Shown here in pieces: positions 1 to 10,710 of a stretch of DNA of 64,000 bases; position 1 is the first letter of the stretch; each line of letters starts with the position of its first letter. Under the pieces are notes generated by a model that saw only the letters and a program-made list of their open reading frames with translations, was not told where the DNA came from and did no database searches. Source of the DNA: Moringa oleifera. Its lineage: Eukaryota; Streptophyta; Magnoliopsida; Brassicales; Moringaceae. The stretch spans positions 52,501 to 116,500 of the forward strand of contig JAJFZO010000853.1 in the NCBI GenBank assembly GCA_021397835.1, read 5' to 3'. Made by a program: the position numbers and the translations under genes.

Positions 1-302
1 GCACACCCAGGCTGCCCCCAGCAGGCACGGCTTGGGCTGCTAACCCAGCGTGCGGCAGCTGTGGGCGAGCCAGCCAAGCCGCGGGCGCCCATCGCTAGCC
101 AGCCCCCATATCCCTGTCCCTCGACTGTGTGCCCAGCGAGTGATCCAGGGGGACCACGTCGCATGGACCCTGGGCATCGTTGGCATGCCCAAGCAGCCCC
201 CAGCAGGCACGGCATGGGCTGCTCACCCAGCATGTGGCAGCGGTGGGTGCGCCAGCAAGGCTGCGGGCGCCCATCGTGAACCAGCCCCCACGTCCCTGTC
301 CC
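1..302. repeat. 182-bp satellite, subtype A block (left)
   Basis: These units carry the subtype A markers: gggctgct after the ggcacgg landmark, a ttggc or gtggc spacer after the gggca landmark, and ccccacgtccc or ccccatatccc before the tcgact landmark. The block is cut by the window edge. It changes to subtype B at about 303. Confidence 0.75.
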
Positions 303-1092
303 TCGACTAAGTGCCCAGCGAGCGAGCCTGGAGAGCCGCATCGCACGGACCCTGGGCACAGGATGCATGCCCAGGCAGCCCTCAGCAGGCATGGCATGGG
401 CGAAGCACCCAGCGTGCAGCAGAGGAGGGTGCGCCAGCCTGGCCACAGGTGCCCATTGCGAGCCAGCCCCCTCGTCCCTGTCCCTCGACTAAGTACCCAG
501 CGAGCGAGCCAGGGGAGCCGTGTCACACAGATCTTGGGCATGGGAGGCATGCCCAGACAGCCCCCAGTATGCGCGGCATGGGCCAAGTGCCCAGCATGCT
601 GCAGCGGTGGGCGCGCCAGCCAAGCCACGGGCGCCCATCACGAGCCAGCCACCTCGGCCCTGTCCCTCCACTAAGTGCCCAGTGAGTGAGCCAGGGGCAC
701 CGCGTCGCATGGACCCTGGGCACGGGAGGCAAGCCCCGGCATCCCCCAGCAGGCATGGCATCGGCCAAGTGCCCAGCGTGCGGTAGAGGTGAGTGCGCCA
801 GCCAGGCCACGGGCGCCCATCGTGAGGCAGCACCCTTGTCCCTGTCCCTCGGCTTAGAGCCCAGCGAGCGAGCCAGGGGGACCGCGTCGCATGGACTCTG
901 GGCAAGGGAGGCATGCCATGGCAGCCCCCAGCAAGCACGGCATGGGCCAAGTGCCCAGAGTGTGGCATAGGAGGACGCGCAAGCCAGGCCACAGGCGCCA
1001 ATCGCAAGCCAGCCCCCTCGTCCCTGTCCCTCGACTAAGTGCCCAGCGAGTGAGCCGGGGGGGCCGCATTTCACAGACCCTGGGCACGGTTG
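303..1092. repeat. 182-bp satellite, subtype B block (left)
   Basis: Units in this block have gggccaag in place of gggctgct, gggaggc in place of gggtggc, and ccctcgtccc in place of cccacgtccc. The right edge lies inside a unit shortened to 164 bp, where the landmark spacing drops between 1031 and 1195. The missing 18 bp fall at about 1093. Confidence 0.75.
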
Positions 1093-3375
1093 GCACAGGC
1101 ACGGCATGGGCTGCTTGCCCAGCGTGTGGCAACGGTGGGCGCGCCAGCAAGGCCGCGGGCGCCTATTGTGAGCCAGCCACCTCGTCCCTGCCCCTCGATT
1201 GGCTGCCCAGCGTGCGAGCCAGGGGTGCCGCATCGCACGGACCCTAGGCATGGGTGGCACACCCAGGCAGTCCACAGCAGGCATGGCATGGGCTGCTCGC
1301 TCAGCATGCGGTAGCGTTGGGCGCGCCAGCCAGGCCACGGGCGCCCATCGCGACCCAACCCCCTCATCCTTGTCCCTCGACGTAGTGCCCAGCGAGCAAG
1401 CCAGGGGGGCCACGTCACACGGACCCTGGGCACGGGTGGCACGCCCACGCAGCCTGCAGCAGGCACGGCATGGGCTGCCCGCCCAGCATGCGGCAGCGGT
1501 GGGTGTGCCAGTCAGGCCGCGGGCGCCCATAGCGAGCCAGCCCCCACGTCCCTGTCCCTCGACGTAGTGCCCAGCGAGCGAGCCAGGGGGGCCACGTCGC
1601 ACGGACCCTGGGCACGGGTGGCATGCCTAGGCAGCCCGCAGCAGGCACGGCATGGGCAGCTCGCCCAGCGTGCGGCAGCGGTGGGCTCGCCAGCCAGGCC
1701 GCGGGCGACCATCGAAAGCCAGCCCCCACGTCGCTGTCCCTCGACTAAGTGCCCAGCGAGCGAGCGAGATGGGCCGTGTCGCGCTGACCCTGGGCACGGG
1801 TGGCATGCCGAGGCCGCCCCCAGCAGGCACGACATGGGCTGCTCGCCCAGCGAGCGGCAGCAGTGGGCGCGCCAGCCAGGCCGCGGGCGCCCATTGCGAG
1901 CCAGCCCCCACGTCCCTGTCCCTCGACTGTGTGCCCAGCGAGTGAGCCAGGGGGGCCGCGTCACACAGACCCTGGGCATGGGTGGCATGCCCAGGCAGCG
2001 CCCAGCAGGCACAGCATGGGCTGCTCGCCAAGCATGCGGCAGCAGTGGGCGCGCCAGCCAGGCCGCGGGCGACCATCGAAAGTGAGCCCCCACGTTGCTG
2101 TCCCTCGACTAAGTGCCCAGCGAGCGAGCAAGATGGGCCGCGTCGCATGGGCCCTGGGCACGGGTGGCACGCCAAGGCAGCCCCCAGCAGGCACGGCATG
2201 GGCTGCTAGTCCAGCGAGCGGCAGCAGTGGGCGTGCCAGCCAGGCCGCGGGCGCCCATCGTGAGCCAGCCCCCACGTCCCTGTCTCTTGACGTAGTGCCC
2301 AGCGAGCGAGCCAGGGGGGCCACGTCGCACGAACCCTGGGCACGGGTGGCACACCCAGGCTGCCTGCAGTAGGCACGGCCTGGGCTGCTCACCCAGCATG
2401 CGGCAGCTGTGGACGCGCCAGCCAAGCCGCGGGAGCCTATCGCTAGCCAGCCCCCACGTCCCTGTCCCTCGACTGTGTGCCCAGCGAGTGAGCCAGGGGG
2501 GCCGCGTCGCACAGACCCTGGGCATGGGTGGCACGCCCAGGCAGCCCCCAGCAGGCACAGCATAGGCTGCTCACCAAGCGTGCGGCAGCAGTGGGCGCGC
2601 CAGCCAGGCCGCGGGCGCCCATCGCGAGCCAGCCCCCACGTCCCTGTCCCTCGACGTAGTGCCCAGCGAGCGAGGCAGGGGGGCCACGTTGCATAGACCC
2701 TGGGAACGGGTGGCACGCCCAGGCTTCCCCCAGCTGGCACGGCTTGGGCTGCTCACCCAGCGTGCGGCAGCTGTGGGCGCGCCAGCCAGGCCGCGGGCAC
2801 CAATCGCGAGTTAGCCCCCACGTCCCTGTCCGTCGACTGAGTGCCCAGCGAGTGAGCCAGGAGGGCAGCGTCGCATAGACTCTGGGCATAGGTCGCACAC
2901 CTAGGCAGACCCCAACAGGCATGGCATTGGCTGCTCGCCTGGCGTGCGACAGCGGTGGGGGCGCCAGCCAGGCTGCCGGAGCCCATCGCGAGCCAGCCCC
3001 CACGTCCCTGTCCCTCGACTGTGTGCCCAGCGAGTGAGCCAGATGGGCCGCGTTGCATGGACCCTGGGCACGGGTGGCACGCCTAGGCAGCCCGCAGCAG
3101 GCAGCATGGTCTACTCGCCCAGCGTGCGGCAGCGGTGGGCGCGCCAGCCGGGCCGCGGGCGCCCATCGCGAGCCAGCCCCCACGTCCCTGTCCCTCGACG
3201 TAGTGCCCAGCGAGCGAGCCAGGGGGGCCACGTCGCATTGACCCTGGCACGGGTGGCACGCCTAGGCAGCCCGTAGCAGGCACAGCATGGGCTGCTCACC
3301 CTGTGTGCTGAAGCGGTGGGCGCGTAAGCTAGGCCACGGGCGCCCATCGCGAGCCAGCCCTCTCGTCCTTACCCC
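1093..3375. repeat. 182-bp satellite, subtype A block (main)
   Basis: About twelve units carry the subtype A markers. They subdivide by what follows tcgac: gtagtgccc (for example 1559, 2651, 3195), tgtgtgccc (1923, 2469, 3011) or taagtgccc (1741, 2105). Two units, at 1741 and 2105, share a distinctive variant with agatgggccg and gaccatcgaaag nearby. These are 364 bp apart, which suggests a local two-unit repeat. The unit between 3015 and 3195 is 2 bp short, through a shortened ggcacggcatgg stretch near 3104. Confidence 0.75.
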
Positions 3376-3492
3376 TCGACTGACTGCCCAGAGTGTGAGC
3401 CTGGGGAGCCACAGCAGTCACCAGCAGGCACGACACCAGCCTTGCCAGGGGCGCCCCACGCGAGCCAGCCACGAGCACGCTGTGAGGCTCAG
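3376..3492. repeat. Degenerate 182-bp satellite unit
   Basis: After a recognisable tcgactgactgccc start, the sequence departs from the unit consensus. Fragments remain, such as agcaggcacgac, ggggcgccccacgcgagccagcc and gagcacgc, but the order and spacing are lost. It leads directly into the foreign 88-bp module. The landmark interval here (3376 to 3670) is 294 bp instead of 182. Confidence 0.65.
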
Positions 3493-3580
3493 CACATGCT
3501 GTGGGCATTGATTTCATGAGCAAGCTGGCCTTGGCCGTGGCCCCTGGCTCTGGTGGATACTGAGGGCTGCATGGGGTGGC
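3493..3580. repeat. 88-bp non-satellite module, copy 1
   Basis: This stretch is foreign to the 182-bp unit. It begins cacatgctgtgg, includes ttgatttcatgagcaagct and ttggcc, and ends atggggtggc. It aligns nearly base for base with 4650-4738, differing at about ten positions by eye. Satellite subtype B resumes immediately after it. It could be a small dispersed element or a captured copy of the array's outer flank. I see no terminal inverted repeats and cannot define a target-site duplication. Confidence 0.75.
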
Positions 3581-4649
3581 ATGGGCCAAGTGCCTAGCGT
3601 GCGGCAGCGGTAGGCGCGCCAGCCAGGCCACAGGCACCCATCACGAGCCAGCCTCATCGTCCCTGTCCCTCAACAAAGTGCCCTGCAAGCGAGCCAGGGG
3701 AGCTGCGTCGCAAGGACCCTGGGCACGAGAGGCATGCCAAGGCAGCCCCCAGTAGGCACGGCATGGGCCAAGTTCCCAGCGTGCGGCAGCGGTGGGCGCG
3801 CCAGCCAGGCCATAGGCGCCCATCGCGAGCCAGCCCCCTTGTCTCTGTCCCTCGACTAAGGTCCCAGCGAATGAGCCAGGTGTGCCGTGTCACACGGATG
3901 CTAGGCACGGGAGGCATGCCCAGGCAGCCCCCAGCAGGCACGGCATGGGCCAAGTGCCCAGCGTGCTGCAATGGTGGGCACTCCAGCGAGGCCGTAAGCG
4001 CCCATCGCGAGCCAGCCCCCTCGTCCCTGACCATTGACTAAGTGCCCAGCGAGCGAGCCAGGGGAGCTGCGTCGCTGGACCCTGGGAACGGGAGACATTC
4101 CCCGGCAGCCCCCAGCAGGCACGGCATGGGCCAAGTGCGCAGTGTGCGGCAGCGGTGGATGCGCCAGCGAGGCCACAGGCGCCCATCATGAGCCAGCCCC
4201 CTCGTCCCTGTCCCTCGACTGAGTGCCCAGCGAGCAAGCCAAGGGAGCCGCGTCGCACGGACTCCGGGCAGGGGAGGCATGCCCAGCAGCCCCCAGTAGG
4301 CACGGCATGGGCCAAGTGCCCAACGTTCGGCAGAGGAGGGTGCGCCAGCCAGGCCTTAGGCACCCATCTCGAGCCAGCCCCCTCGTCCCTCTCCCTCGAC
4401 TAAGTGCCCAGCAATCGAGCCAGGGGAGCCGTGTCGCATGGACCCTGGGCACGGGAGGCACGCCCAGGCAGCCGCCAGCAGGCACGGCATGGGCCAAGTG
4501 CCCAGCATGCGGCAGTGGTGGGCGCGCCAGCGAGGCCACAGGCGACCATCGCGAGCCAGCCCCTCGTCCCTGTCCCTCAACTATGTGCCCAGCGAGCGAG
4601 CCAGCGGAGCCGCGTCGCACGGACTCTAGGCACAGGAGGCATTCTCCTG
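3581..4649. repeat. 182-bp satellite, subtype B block (right)
   Basis: Nearly six units carry the subtype B markers (gggccaag, gggaggc, ccctcgtccc), with landmarks at 3670, 3852, 4034, 4215, 4396 and 4577. The block is bracketed by the two copies of the 88-bp module. The last unit stops partway, after ggactctaggcacaggaggc. This is the right-hand end of the 182-bp array. Confidence 0.8.
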
Positions 4650-4738
4650 CACATGTTGTGGACGTTGATTTCATGGGCAAGCTAGCCTTGGCCATGGCCC
4701 CTAGCTCTGGTGTACCCTGAGGGCTCCCATGGGGTGGC
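4650..4738. repeat. 88-bp non-satellite module, copy 2 (array edge)
   Basis: This is the partner of 3493-3580. It begins cacatgttgtgg, contains ttgatttcatgggcaagct, and ends atggggtggc. Here it lies at the outer edge of the 182-bp array and continues into non-repetitive flank, so this copy may be the ancestral flank and the internal one a derivative. Both copies have short open frames on either strand, but the fragment is too small to call coding. Confidence 0.75.
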
Positions 4739-4809
4739 TGGAGGTGCGCTGGACAGGGCAGCCAGCATGCACCATGGGCCAGGCAGAGGCACAGCTGCCC
4801 CAGCCTGCT
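4739..4809. other. GC-rich flank of the 182-bp array, no gene seen
   Basis: About 70 bp of GC-rich, non-tandem sequence runs from tggaggtgcgctgg to cagcctgctagcc. I recognise nothing in it. Composition drops sharply to AT-rich at about 4810. Confidence 0.6.
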
Positions 4810-5160
4810 AGCCGTAATGCCTAGTTGCGAAATTATTGTGAATTGACCGTATTTTCATCATGGAATTGGTCCTGAAATGACTCAAATAATTCATGTAATT
4901 CATGAGGAGTCTGCCCCTGAAGTTTGGGATCATTTCGACTCATGGGCTATTTTTGATGATTTTTTCAATTTTCAGCTGTAGAAAATTCATAAAAAAAAAT
5001 TTTGTGCCCAGAAAATTCTGAAATTTTTTCTGGTGGTAGATATGATTATTCTTCATTTATGTACAAAATTTTAGCTCCAAATTCCAAGTAAATAATTTTT
5101 TAGACCCATTATGACGGCTAAGAGATATTGATGTTTCCTTTTGCCAGGAGTGAAATTTCA
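4810..5160. other. AT-rich island between the satellites, possible transposon remnant
   Basis: About 350 bp are strongly AT-rich, in sharp contrast to both flanking arrays. They contain homopolymer runs (nine A at 4991-4999, with T runs nearby), a tandem pair of taattcatg at 4887-4895 and 4896-4904, and no open frame of 60 codons or more on either strand. The sequence type resembles the untranslated end of plant LTR retrotransposons, and a purine-rich tract follows directly. No tRNA primer-binding site, paired LTRs or coding domain is visible, so the assignment to a mobile element is inference only. Confidence 0.4.
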
Positions 5161-5173
5161 TTTAAGACTCTTT

Positions 5174-5186
5174 AGGGGGGAGGTGG
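5174..5186 (+). other. Purine-rich tract (candidate retroelement PPT)
   Basis: A purine tract (aggggggaggtgg, one interrupting T) ends the AT-rich island. Polypurine tracts of this form sit just 5' of the 3' LTR in Ty3 and Copia elements. No LTR start or second LTR can be shown here, so this is only suggestive. Confidence 0.3.
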
Positions 5187-5187
5187 T

Positions 5188-5205
5188 CACCCAGCTTGCT
5201 GGGTG
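5188..5205. repeat. Short inverted repeat, 8-bp arms
   Basis: The arms cacccagc (5188-5195) and gctgggtg (5198-5205) are perfect inverted repeats separated by 2 bp. They lie right after the purine tract at the shift from AT-rich to GC-rich sequence. No role can be assigned. Confidence 0.5.
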
Positions 5206-5410
5206 CTGATAGGCCATGCGTGCCTTCCCCCCTGCCCATCCCACGTGGGCAGATGCTGGGCTTGGGCAACCCAGCGTGCATGGCATGGGCAGGGCGGCTT
5301 GCTGCCTTGCCCATCCAACCGGTGGTGCGTGGCTGTGGCGGCCACCACCGCTGGCAAGCAGGCGGCTGGCGACGTCGGCCGAAGAGTGTGGGATGCCCGA
5401 TCAGTAGCCA
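5206..5410. other. GC-rich linker with relics like the 182-bp repeat
   Basis: About 200 bp of GC-rich, non-tandem DNA. It contains ggcttggg (5259-5266), cccagcgtgc (5270-5279) and ggcatggg (5282-5289). The first two occur in the same order in the 182-bp unit, for example at 28-54, which suggests a decayed satellite fragment. A 10-bp perfect palindrome, cccacgtggg, lies at 5240-5249 with a CACGTG core. Short open frames cross the region in several registers on both strands, but none shows a recognisable domain. Confidence 0.5.
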
Positions 5411-5480
5411 ACGGAGTGGGGAAAACATGGGAAATGAAGTCCGCTAAATATTGGGCAACAAAATAAGAAAAATCGTGGGA
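5411..5480. repeat. Divergent entry into the 327-bp array
   Basis: Homology to the unit's gtgggaaaaacgtgggcaacgaaatgag segment begins here in degraded form. That segment seems to appear twice, first as gtggggaaaacatgggaaatgaa (from about 5416) and then, after a short spacer, as ttgggcaacaaaataag leading to the first clean taatgag at 5481. A partial or double edge unit is typical of an array boundary. Confidence 0.6.
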
Positions 5481-8400
5481 TAATGAGCCGGGGTGTGGCT
5501 ACACAAGCCCGACAGTGTGTGCGGCGAAGCTAATGATGAGGCATGCTACGCGAGGTCCAAATCATTGGGGAGATTTTGAGCATGGGGAGAGCTTCATCGC
5601 AGGCCCTTAAGGCGGTGGATGCGGTGCTAGATCCCGACGCCCAGGCTTCCCTAGGCGGACTCGTTGCGCAGCATGATCGACGACACGATCGTCGGCCGTT
5701 ATCAATGAGCGAGCCTCACGGCCAGCCTGGGCAAGGCGTGACAGCCCTACTGCCAAGGCCTCATCGGTGGGAAAAACGTGGGCAACGAAATGAGAGAAAT
5801 TGTGGGATAATGAGCTGGGATGTGGCTAGACAAACTTGACGGTGTGGGCGGCAAAGCTAACGATGATGCATGCAACGCGAGGGCCAAATCAATGGGGGGA
5901 TTTCGAGCATGCAGAGTGCTTCGTCGCAGGCCCTCGATGCGGCGGATGCGAGGCTGGATCCCGACGCCCAGGCTTGCCTGGGCGGACTGGTTGCGAAGCG
6001 CGATCGATGACACAATCGTCGACCGTTAGCAATGAGCGAGCCACATGGCCAACCTGGGCAAGACGTGACACCCCTGCTGCCAAGGCCTCATCGGTGGGAA
6101 AAACGTGGGCAACGAAATGAGAAAAATCGTGGGATAATGAGCTGGGATGTGGCAAGATGAACTCGACGGTGTGGACGGCGAAGCTAACGAAGATGCATGC
6201 TGCGCGAGGGCCAAATCGCTGGGGTGATTTTGAGCATGCGGAGTGCTTCATCGCAAGCCCTCGAGGCGGTGGATGTGGGGCTGGATCCCGATTCCCAGGC
6301 TTGCCTTGGCGGACTCGTTGCGCAGCGCAATCGACAACACGATCGTCGACCGTTAGCAATGAGCGAGCGACATGGCTAGCCTTGGCAAGGTGTGACACCC
6401 CTGCTTCCAAGGCCCCATTAGTGGAAAAAACGCGGGCTACGAAATGAGAGAAATTGTGGGATAATGAGTTGGGATGTAGCTAGACAAACTCGACGGTGTG
6501 GGTGGCGAAGCTAACGATAATGCATGCTACGCGAGGGCCAAATCGCTGGGGGGATTTCGAGCATTAGGAGTGCTTCGTCGCAGGCCCTCGATGCAGCAGA
6601 TGGAGGGCTGCATCCCGACGACCAGGCTCACAGAGGCGAACTCGTTGCGCACCGCGATCGACGACACGATCGTCGGCCGTTAGCAATGAGCGAGCCACAT
6701 GGCCAGCCTGGGCAAGGCGTGACACCCCTACTTCCAAGGCCTCATCGGTGGGAAAAAAGTGGGCAACGAAATGAGAAAAATCATGGGATAATGAGCTGGG
6801 ATGTGGCTACACAAGCTCGACGGTGTGGCCGGCGAAGCTAATGATGATGCATGCTACGCGTGGGCCAAATCGCTGGGGGGATTTTAAGCATGCGGAGTGC
6901 TTCATCGCAGGCCCTCGAGGCGGCGGATGCGGGCTGGATCCCGACGCCCAGGCTTGCCTAGGCGGACTCGTTAAGCAACGCGATCGACGACACGATCGTC
7001 AGCCGTTAGCAATAAGGGAGCCACACGGCCAGCCTGGGCAAGGCGTGACACCCTTGCTTCTAAGGCCTCAACGGTGGGAAAAACGTGGGCAACGAAATGA
7101 GAAAAATCGTGGGATAATGAGCTGGGATGTGGCAAGATGAACTCGAAGATGTGTGCGGCGAAGCTAACGATGATTCATGCTACGCGAGGTCCAAATAATT
7201 GGGGGGATTTTGAGCATGCGGAGTGCTTCGTTGCAGGCCCTCAAGGCGGCGGATGCGGTGCTGGATCCCTACGCCCAGGCTTCCCTAGGCGGACACGTTG
7301 CGCAGCATGATCGACGACATGATCGTCGGCCGTTAGCAATGAGCGAGCCTCACAGCCAGCCTGGGCAAGGCGTGACAGCCCTCCTGCCAAGGCCTCATCG
7401 ATGGGAAAAACGTGGGCAATAAAATGAGAGAAATGGTGGGATAATGAGCTGGGATGTGGCTAGACAAACTTGACGGTGTGGGCGGCAAAGCTAACGATGA
7501 TGCATGCAACGCGAGGACCAAATCAATGGGGGGATTTTAAGCATGCAGAGTGCTTCGTCGCAGGCCCTCGTGGCGGCGGATGCGGGGCTGGATCCCGACG
7601 CCCAGGCTTGCCTTGGCGGACTCGTTGCGCAGCGCGATCGACAACACGATCGTCGATCGTTAGCAATGAGCGAGCCACATGGCCAGCCTTTGCAAGGCGT
7701 GACACCCCTACTGCCAAGGCCCCATCGGTAGAAAAAACGCGGGCAACAAAATGAGAGAAATTGTGGGATAATGAGTTAGGATGTGGCTAGACAAACTCGA
7801 CGGTGTGGGCGGCGAAGCTAACGATGATGCATGCTACGCGAGGGCCAAATCGCTGGGGGGATTTCGAGCATTAGGAGTGCTTTGTCGCAAGCCCTCGAGG
7901 CGACAGATGTGGGGCTGCTTCCCGACGACCAGGCGTGCATAGGCGAACTCGTTGCGCACCGCGATTGACGACACGATCATCGGCCATTAGCAATGAGCGA
8001 GCCACATGGCCAGCCTGGGCAAGGCGGGACACCCCTGCTTCCATGGCCTCATTGGTGGGAAAAAAGTGGGCAACGAAATGAGAAAAATGATGGGATAATA
8101 AGCTGGGATGTGGCTACACAAGCTCAACGCTGTGGTCGGTGAAGCTAATGATGATGCATGCTACGCGAGGGCCAAATTGCTGGGGGGATTTTGAGCATGC
8201 GGAGTGCTTTGTCGCAGGCCCTTGAGGCGGTGGATGCGAGGCTGGATCCCGACGCCCAGGCTTGCCTAGGCAGACCCGTTGCGCAGCATGATCGACGACA
8301 CGATCGTCGGCCGTTAGCAATAAGGGAGCCACACGCCTAGCCGGGGCAAGGCGTGACACCCCTGCTACCAAGGCCTCATCGGTGGGAAAAACGTGGGCAA

Positions 8401-10710
8401 CGAAATGAGAAAAATCGTGGGATGATGAGCTAGGATGTGGCTAGATGAACTCGACGGTGTGGGCGGCGAAGCTAACGATGATGCATGCTACGCGAGGGCC
8501 AAATCGATTTTGGGATTTTGAGCATGCGGAGTGCTTCATCGCAAGCCCTCGATGCGACGGATGCGGGGTTGGATCCCGACGCCCAGGCTTGCCTTGGCGG
8601 ACTCATTGCGCAGCGTGATCGATGACACGATCTTCTGTCGTTAGCAATGAGCGAGCCACACGGCCAGCTTGGGCAAGGCGTGACACCCCTGCTGCCAAGG
8701 CCTCATCGGTGGGAAAAATGTGGGCAACGAAATGAGAAAAATCATAGGATAATGAGCTGGGATGTGGCAAGATGAACTCGATGGTGTGGGCGACGAAGCT
8801 AACGATGATGCATGCTACGCGAGGGCCAAATCGCTGGGGTGATTTTGAGCATGCGGAGTGCTTGGTCGCAGGCCCTCGAGGCGGCAGATGCGGGGCTGGA
8901 TCCCGACGCCCAGGCTTGCCTTGGCGGACACGTTGCGTAGCGCGATCGACAACACGACCGTCGACCGTTAGCAATGAGCAAGCCATATGGCCAGCTTTGG
9001 TAAGGCGTGACACACCTGCTGCCAAGGCCTCATCGGTGGGAAAAACGTGGGCAAAGAACTGAGAAAAATCGTGGGATAATGATCTGGGATGTGGCTACAC
9101 AAGCTCGACGGTGTGGGCGGCGAAGCTAATGATGATGCATGCTACACGAAGGCCAAATCACTAGGGTGATTTTGAGCATGCGGAGTGCTTCGTCGCATGC
9201 CCTCTAGGCGGCGGATGCAAGGCTGCATCTAGACGCCCAGGCTTGCCTTGGCGGACTCGTTGCGCACCGCGATCGACGACACGATCGTCGGCCGTTAGCA
9301 ATGAGCGAGCCACATGGCCAGCCTGGGCAAGGCGTGACACCCCTACTGCCAAGGCCTCATCGGTGGAAAAAACGTGGGCAACGAAATGAGAAAAATCGTG
9401 GGATAATAAGCTAGCATGTGGCTAGACAAACTCAACGGTGTGGGCGGTGAAGCTAACGATGATGCAAGCTACTCGAGGGCCAAATCACTGGGGGGATTTT
9501 GAGCATGCGGATTGCTTCGTCGTAGGCCGTCGAGGCGGTGGATGCGGGGCTGGATCTCGACGCCCAGGCTTGCCTTGGCGGACTCGTTGCGCTGCGCGAT
9601 GGTCGACTCAATCGTCAGCCGTTAGCAATGAGCGAGCCATATGGTCACCCTAGGCAAGGTGTGACACACCTGTTGCCAAGGCCTCATCGGTGGGAAAAAC
9701 GTGGGCAACGAAATGAGAAAAATCATGGGATAATAAGCTGGGATGTGGCTACAGTAGCTCGACGGTGTGGGCGACGAAGCTAATGATGATGCATTCTACG
9801 TGAGGGCGAAATCGCTGGGGGGATTTTGAGCATGCGGATTGCTTCGTCGCAAAGCCTAGAGGTGGCGGATGCGGGGCTGCATCCCAACGCCCAGGCTTGC
9901 CTCGGCGGACTCGTTGCGCACCGCGATCGACGACACGATCGTCGGCCGTTAGCAATGAGTGAGCCACACGGCCAGCTGGGCAAGGCATGACACCATTGCT
10001 GCGAAGGCCTCATCGGTGTGAAAAACTTGGGCAACGAAATGAGAAAAATCGTAGGATAATGAGCTGGGAAGTGGCTAGACAAACTCGATGGTGTTGGTGG
10101 CGAAGCTAACGATGATGCATGCTACGCGAGGGCCAAATCGCTGGGGGAATTTTGAGCATTCGGAGTGCTTCATCGCAAGCCCTCGAGGCGACGGATGCGG
10201 GGCTGCATCCCGACGCCCAGGCTCGCCTTGGTGGACTCGTTGCGTAGCGCGATCGACGAAACGATCGTCGACCGTTAGCAATGAGCGAGCCACACGGCCT
10301 CCCTGGGCAAGGCGTGACACCCCTGCTGTCAAGGCCTCATCGGTGGGAAAAACGTGGGCAACGGAATCAGAAAAATCATGGGACAATGATCTAGGATGTG
10401 GCTAGACAAACTCGACGGTTTGGGCGGCAAAGCTAACGATGATGCATGCTACTCGAGGGCCAAATCGATGGGGGGATTTTGAGCATGCGGAGTGCTTCGT
10501 CGAAGGCCCTCGAGGCGGTGGATGCGGGGCTGGATCCCGACGCCTAGGCATGCCTTAGCGGACTCGTTGCGCAGCGCGATCGACGACACGATCGTCGGCC
10601 GTTAGCAATAAGCGAGCCACACGGCCTCCCTGGGCAAGGCGTGACACCCCTGCTGCCAAGGCCTCATCAGTGGGAAAAACGTGGGCAACGAAATGAGAAA
10701 AATCGTGGGA
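5481..10710. repeat. 327-bp array, proximal monomeric zone
   Basis: Sixteen units are evenly spaced at 326-327 bp with many private substitutions and no obvious higher-order period. Two units resemble each other across about 1.63 kb (5481 and 7115 share ggtccaaat and gcggtgct variants), and so do the units after each (5808 and 7442), hinting at a weak 5-unit repeat. None of these units carries the gcatgccttcca variant found farther right. No gene is seen. Confidence 0.8.
10577..10594. repeat. PvuI-site pair and dyad in the 327-bp unit (example)
   Basis: Most units contain two CGATCG hexamers 12 bp apart (here 10577-10582 and 10589-10594) around the sequence acgaca. The overlapping arms cgacga and tcgtcg around a 5-bp loop give an alternative dyad (for example 5678-5683 and 5689-5694). 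This is the only dyad I see conserved in nearly all units. Common variants destroy one hexamer (cacaatcg or gatgacac). Whether any protein binds is unknown. Confidence 0.6.

Larger units (their letters stand above)
1..4649. repeat. 182-bp GC-rich satellite array
   Basis: This is a head-to-tail tandem array with a 182-bp unit. The recurring landmark tcgact falls at 121, 303, 485, 667, 849 and 1031, each 182 bp apart, and again at 1377, 1559, 1741, 1923, 2105, 2287, 2469, 2651, 2833 and 3015. From 3670 to 4577 the spacing is 181-182 bp. Other landmarks in each unit are gtgcccagcgagcgagcc, ggaccctgggcac and gcgggcgcccatcg. Composition is very GC-rich by eye. The array is already in progress at base 1, so its left end is outside the window. 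Since 182 is not a multiple of 3, an open frame cycles through all three frames, and the long overlapping frames here (one of 359 codons on the minus strand, 523-1602) follow from few stops rather than selection. I do not recognise the family by name. Confidence 0.95.

Noticed and set aside
523..1602. Long open frame of 359 codons on the minus strand across the 182-bp array
   Set aside because: It is built wholly of tandem 182-bp units read in rotating frames, has overlapping long frames on the other strand, and shows no domain. GC-rich sequence with few stops explains it.
3493..3580. Coding fragment in the 88-bp module
   Set aside because: Both strands are open over this short length and the two copies differ at several positions without clear codon-position bias. 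It is too short to support.
5242..5247. CACGTG G-box as a promoter element
   Set aside because: A single hexamer in a GC-rich linker with no TATA-like element nearby and no downstream gene. It is probably chance.
1..5410. Common origin of the 182-bp and 327-bp units
   Set aside because: Only short shared strings such as gcgagcca and cctgggca are seen, which is expected by chance in GC-rich DNA. There is no colinear alignment.
5162..5466. Overlapping open frames of 63-88 codons in the GC-rich linker
   Set aside because: Five or more overlap on both strands, none resembles a known protein, and they run into satellite sequence.
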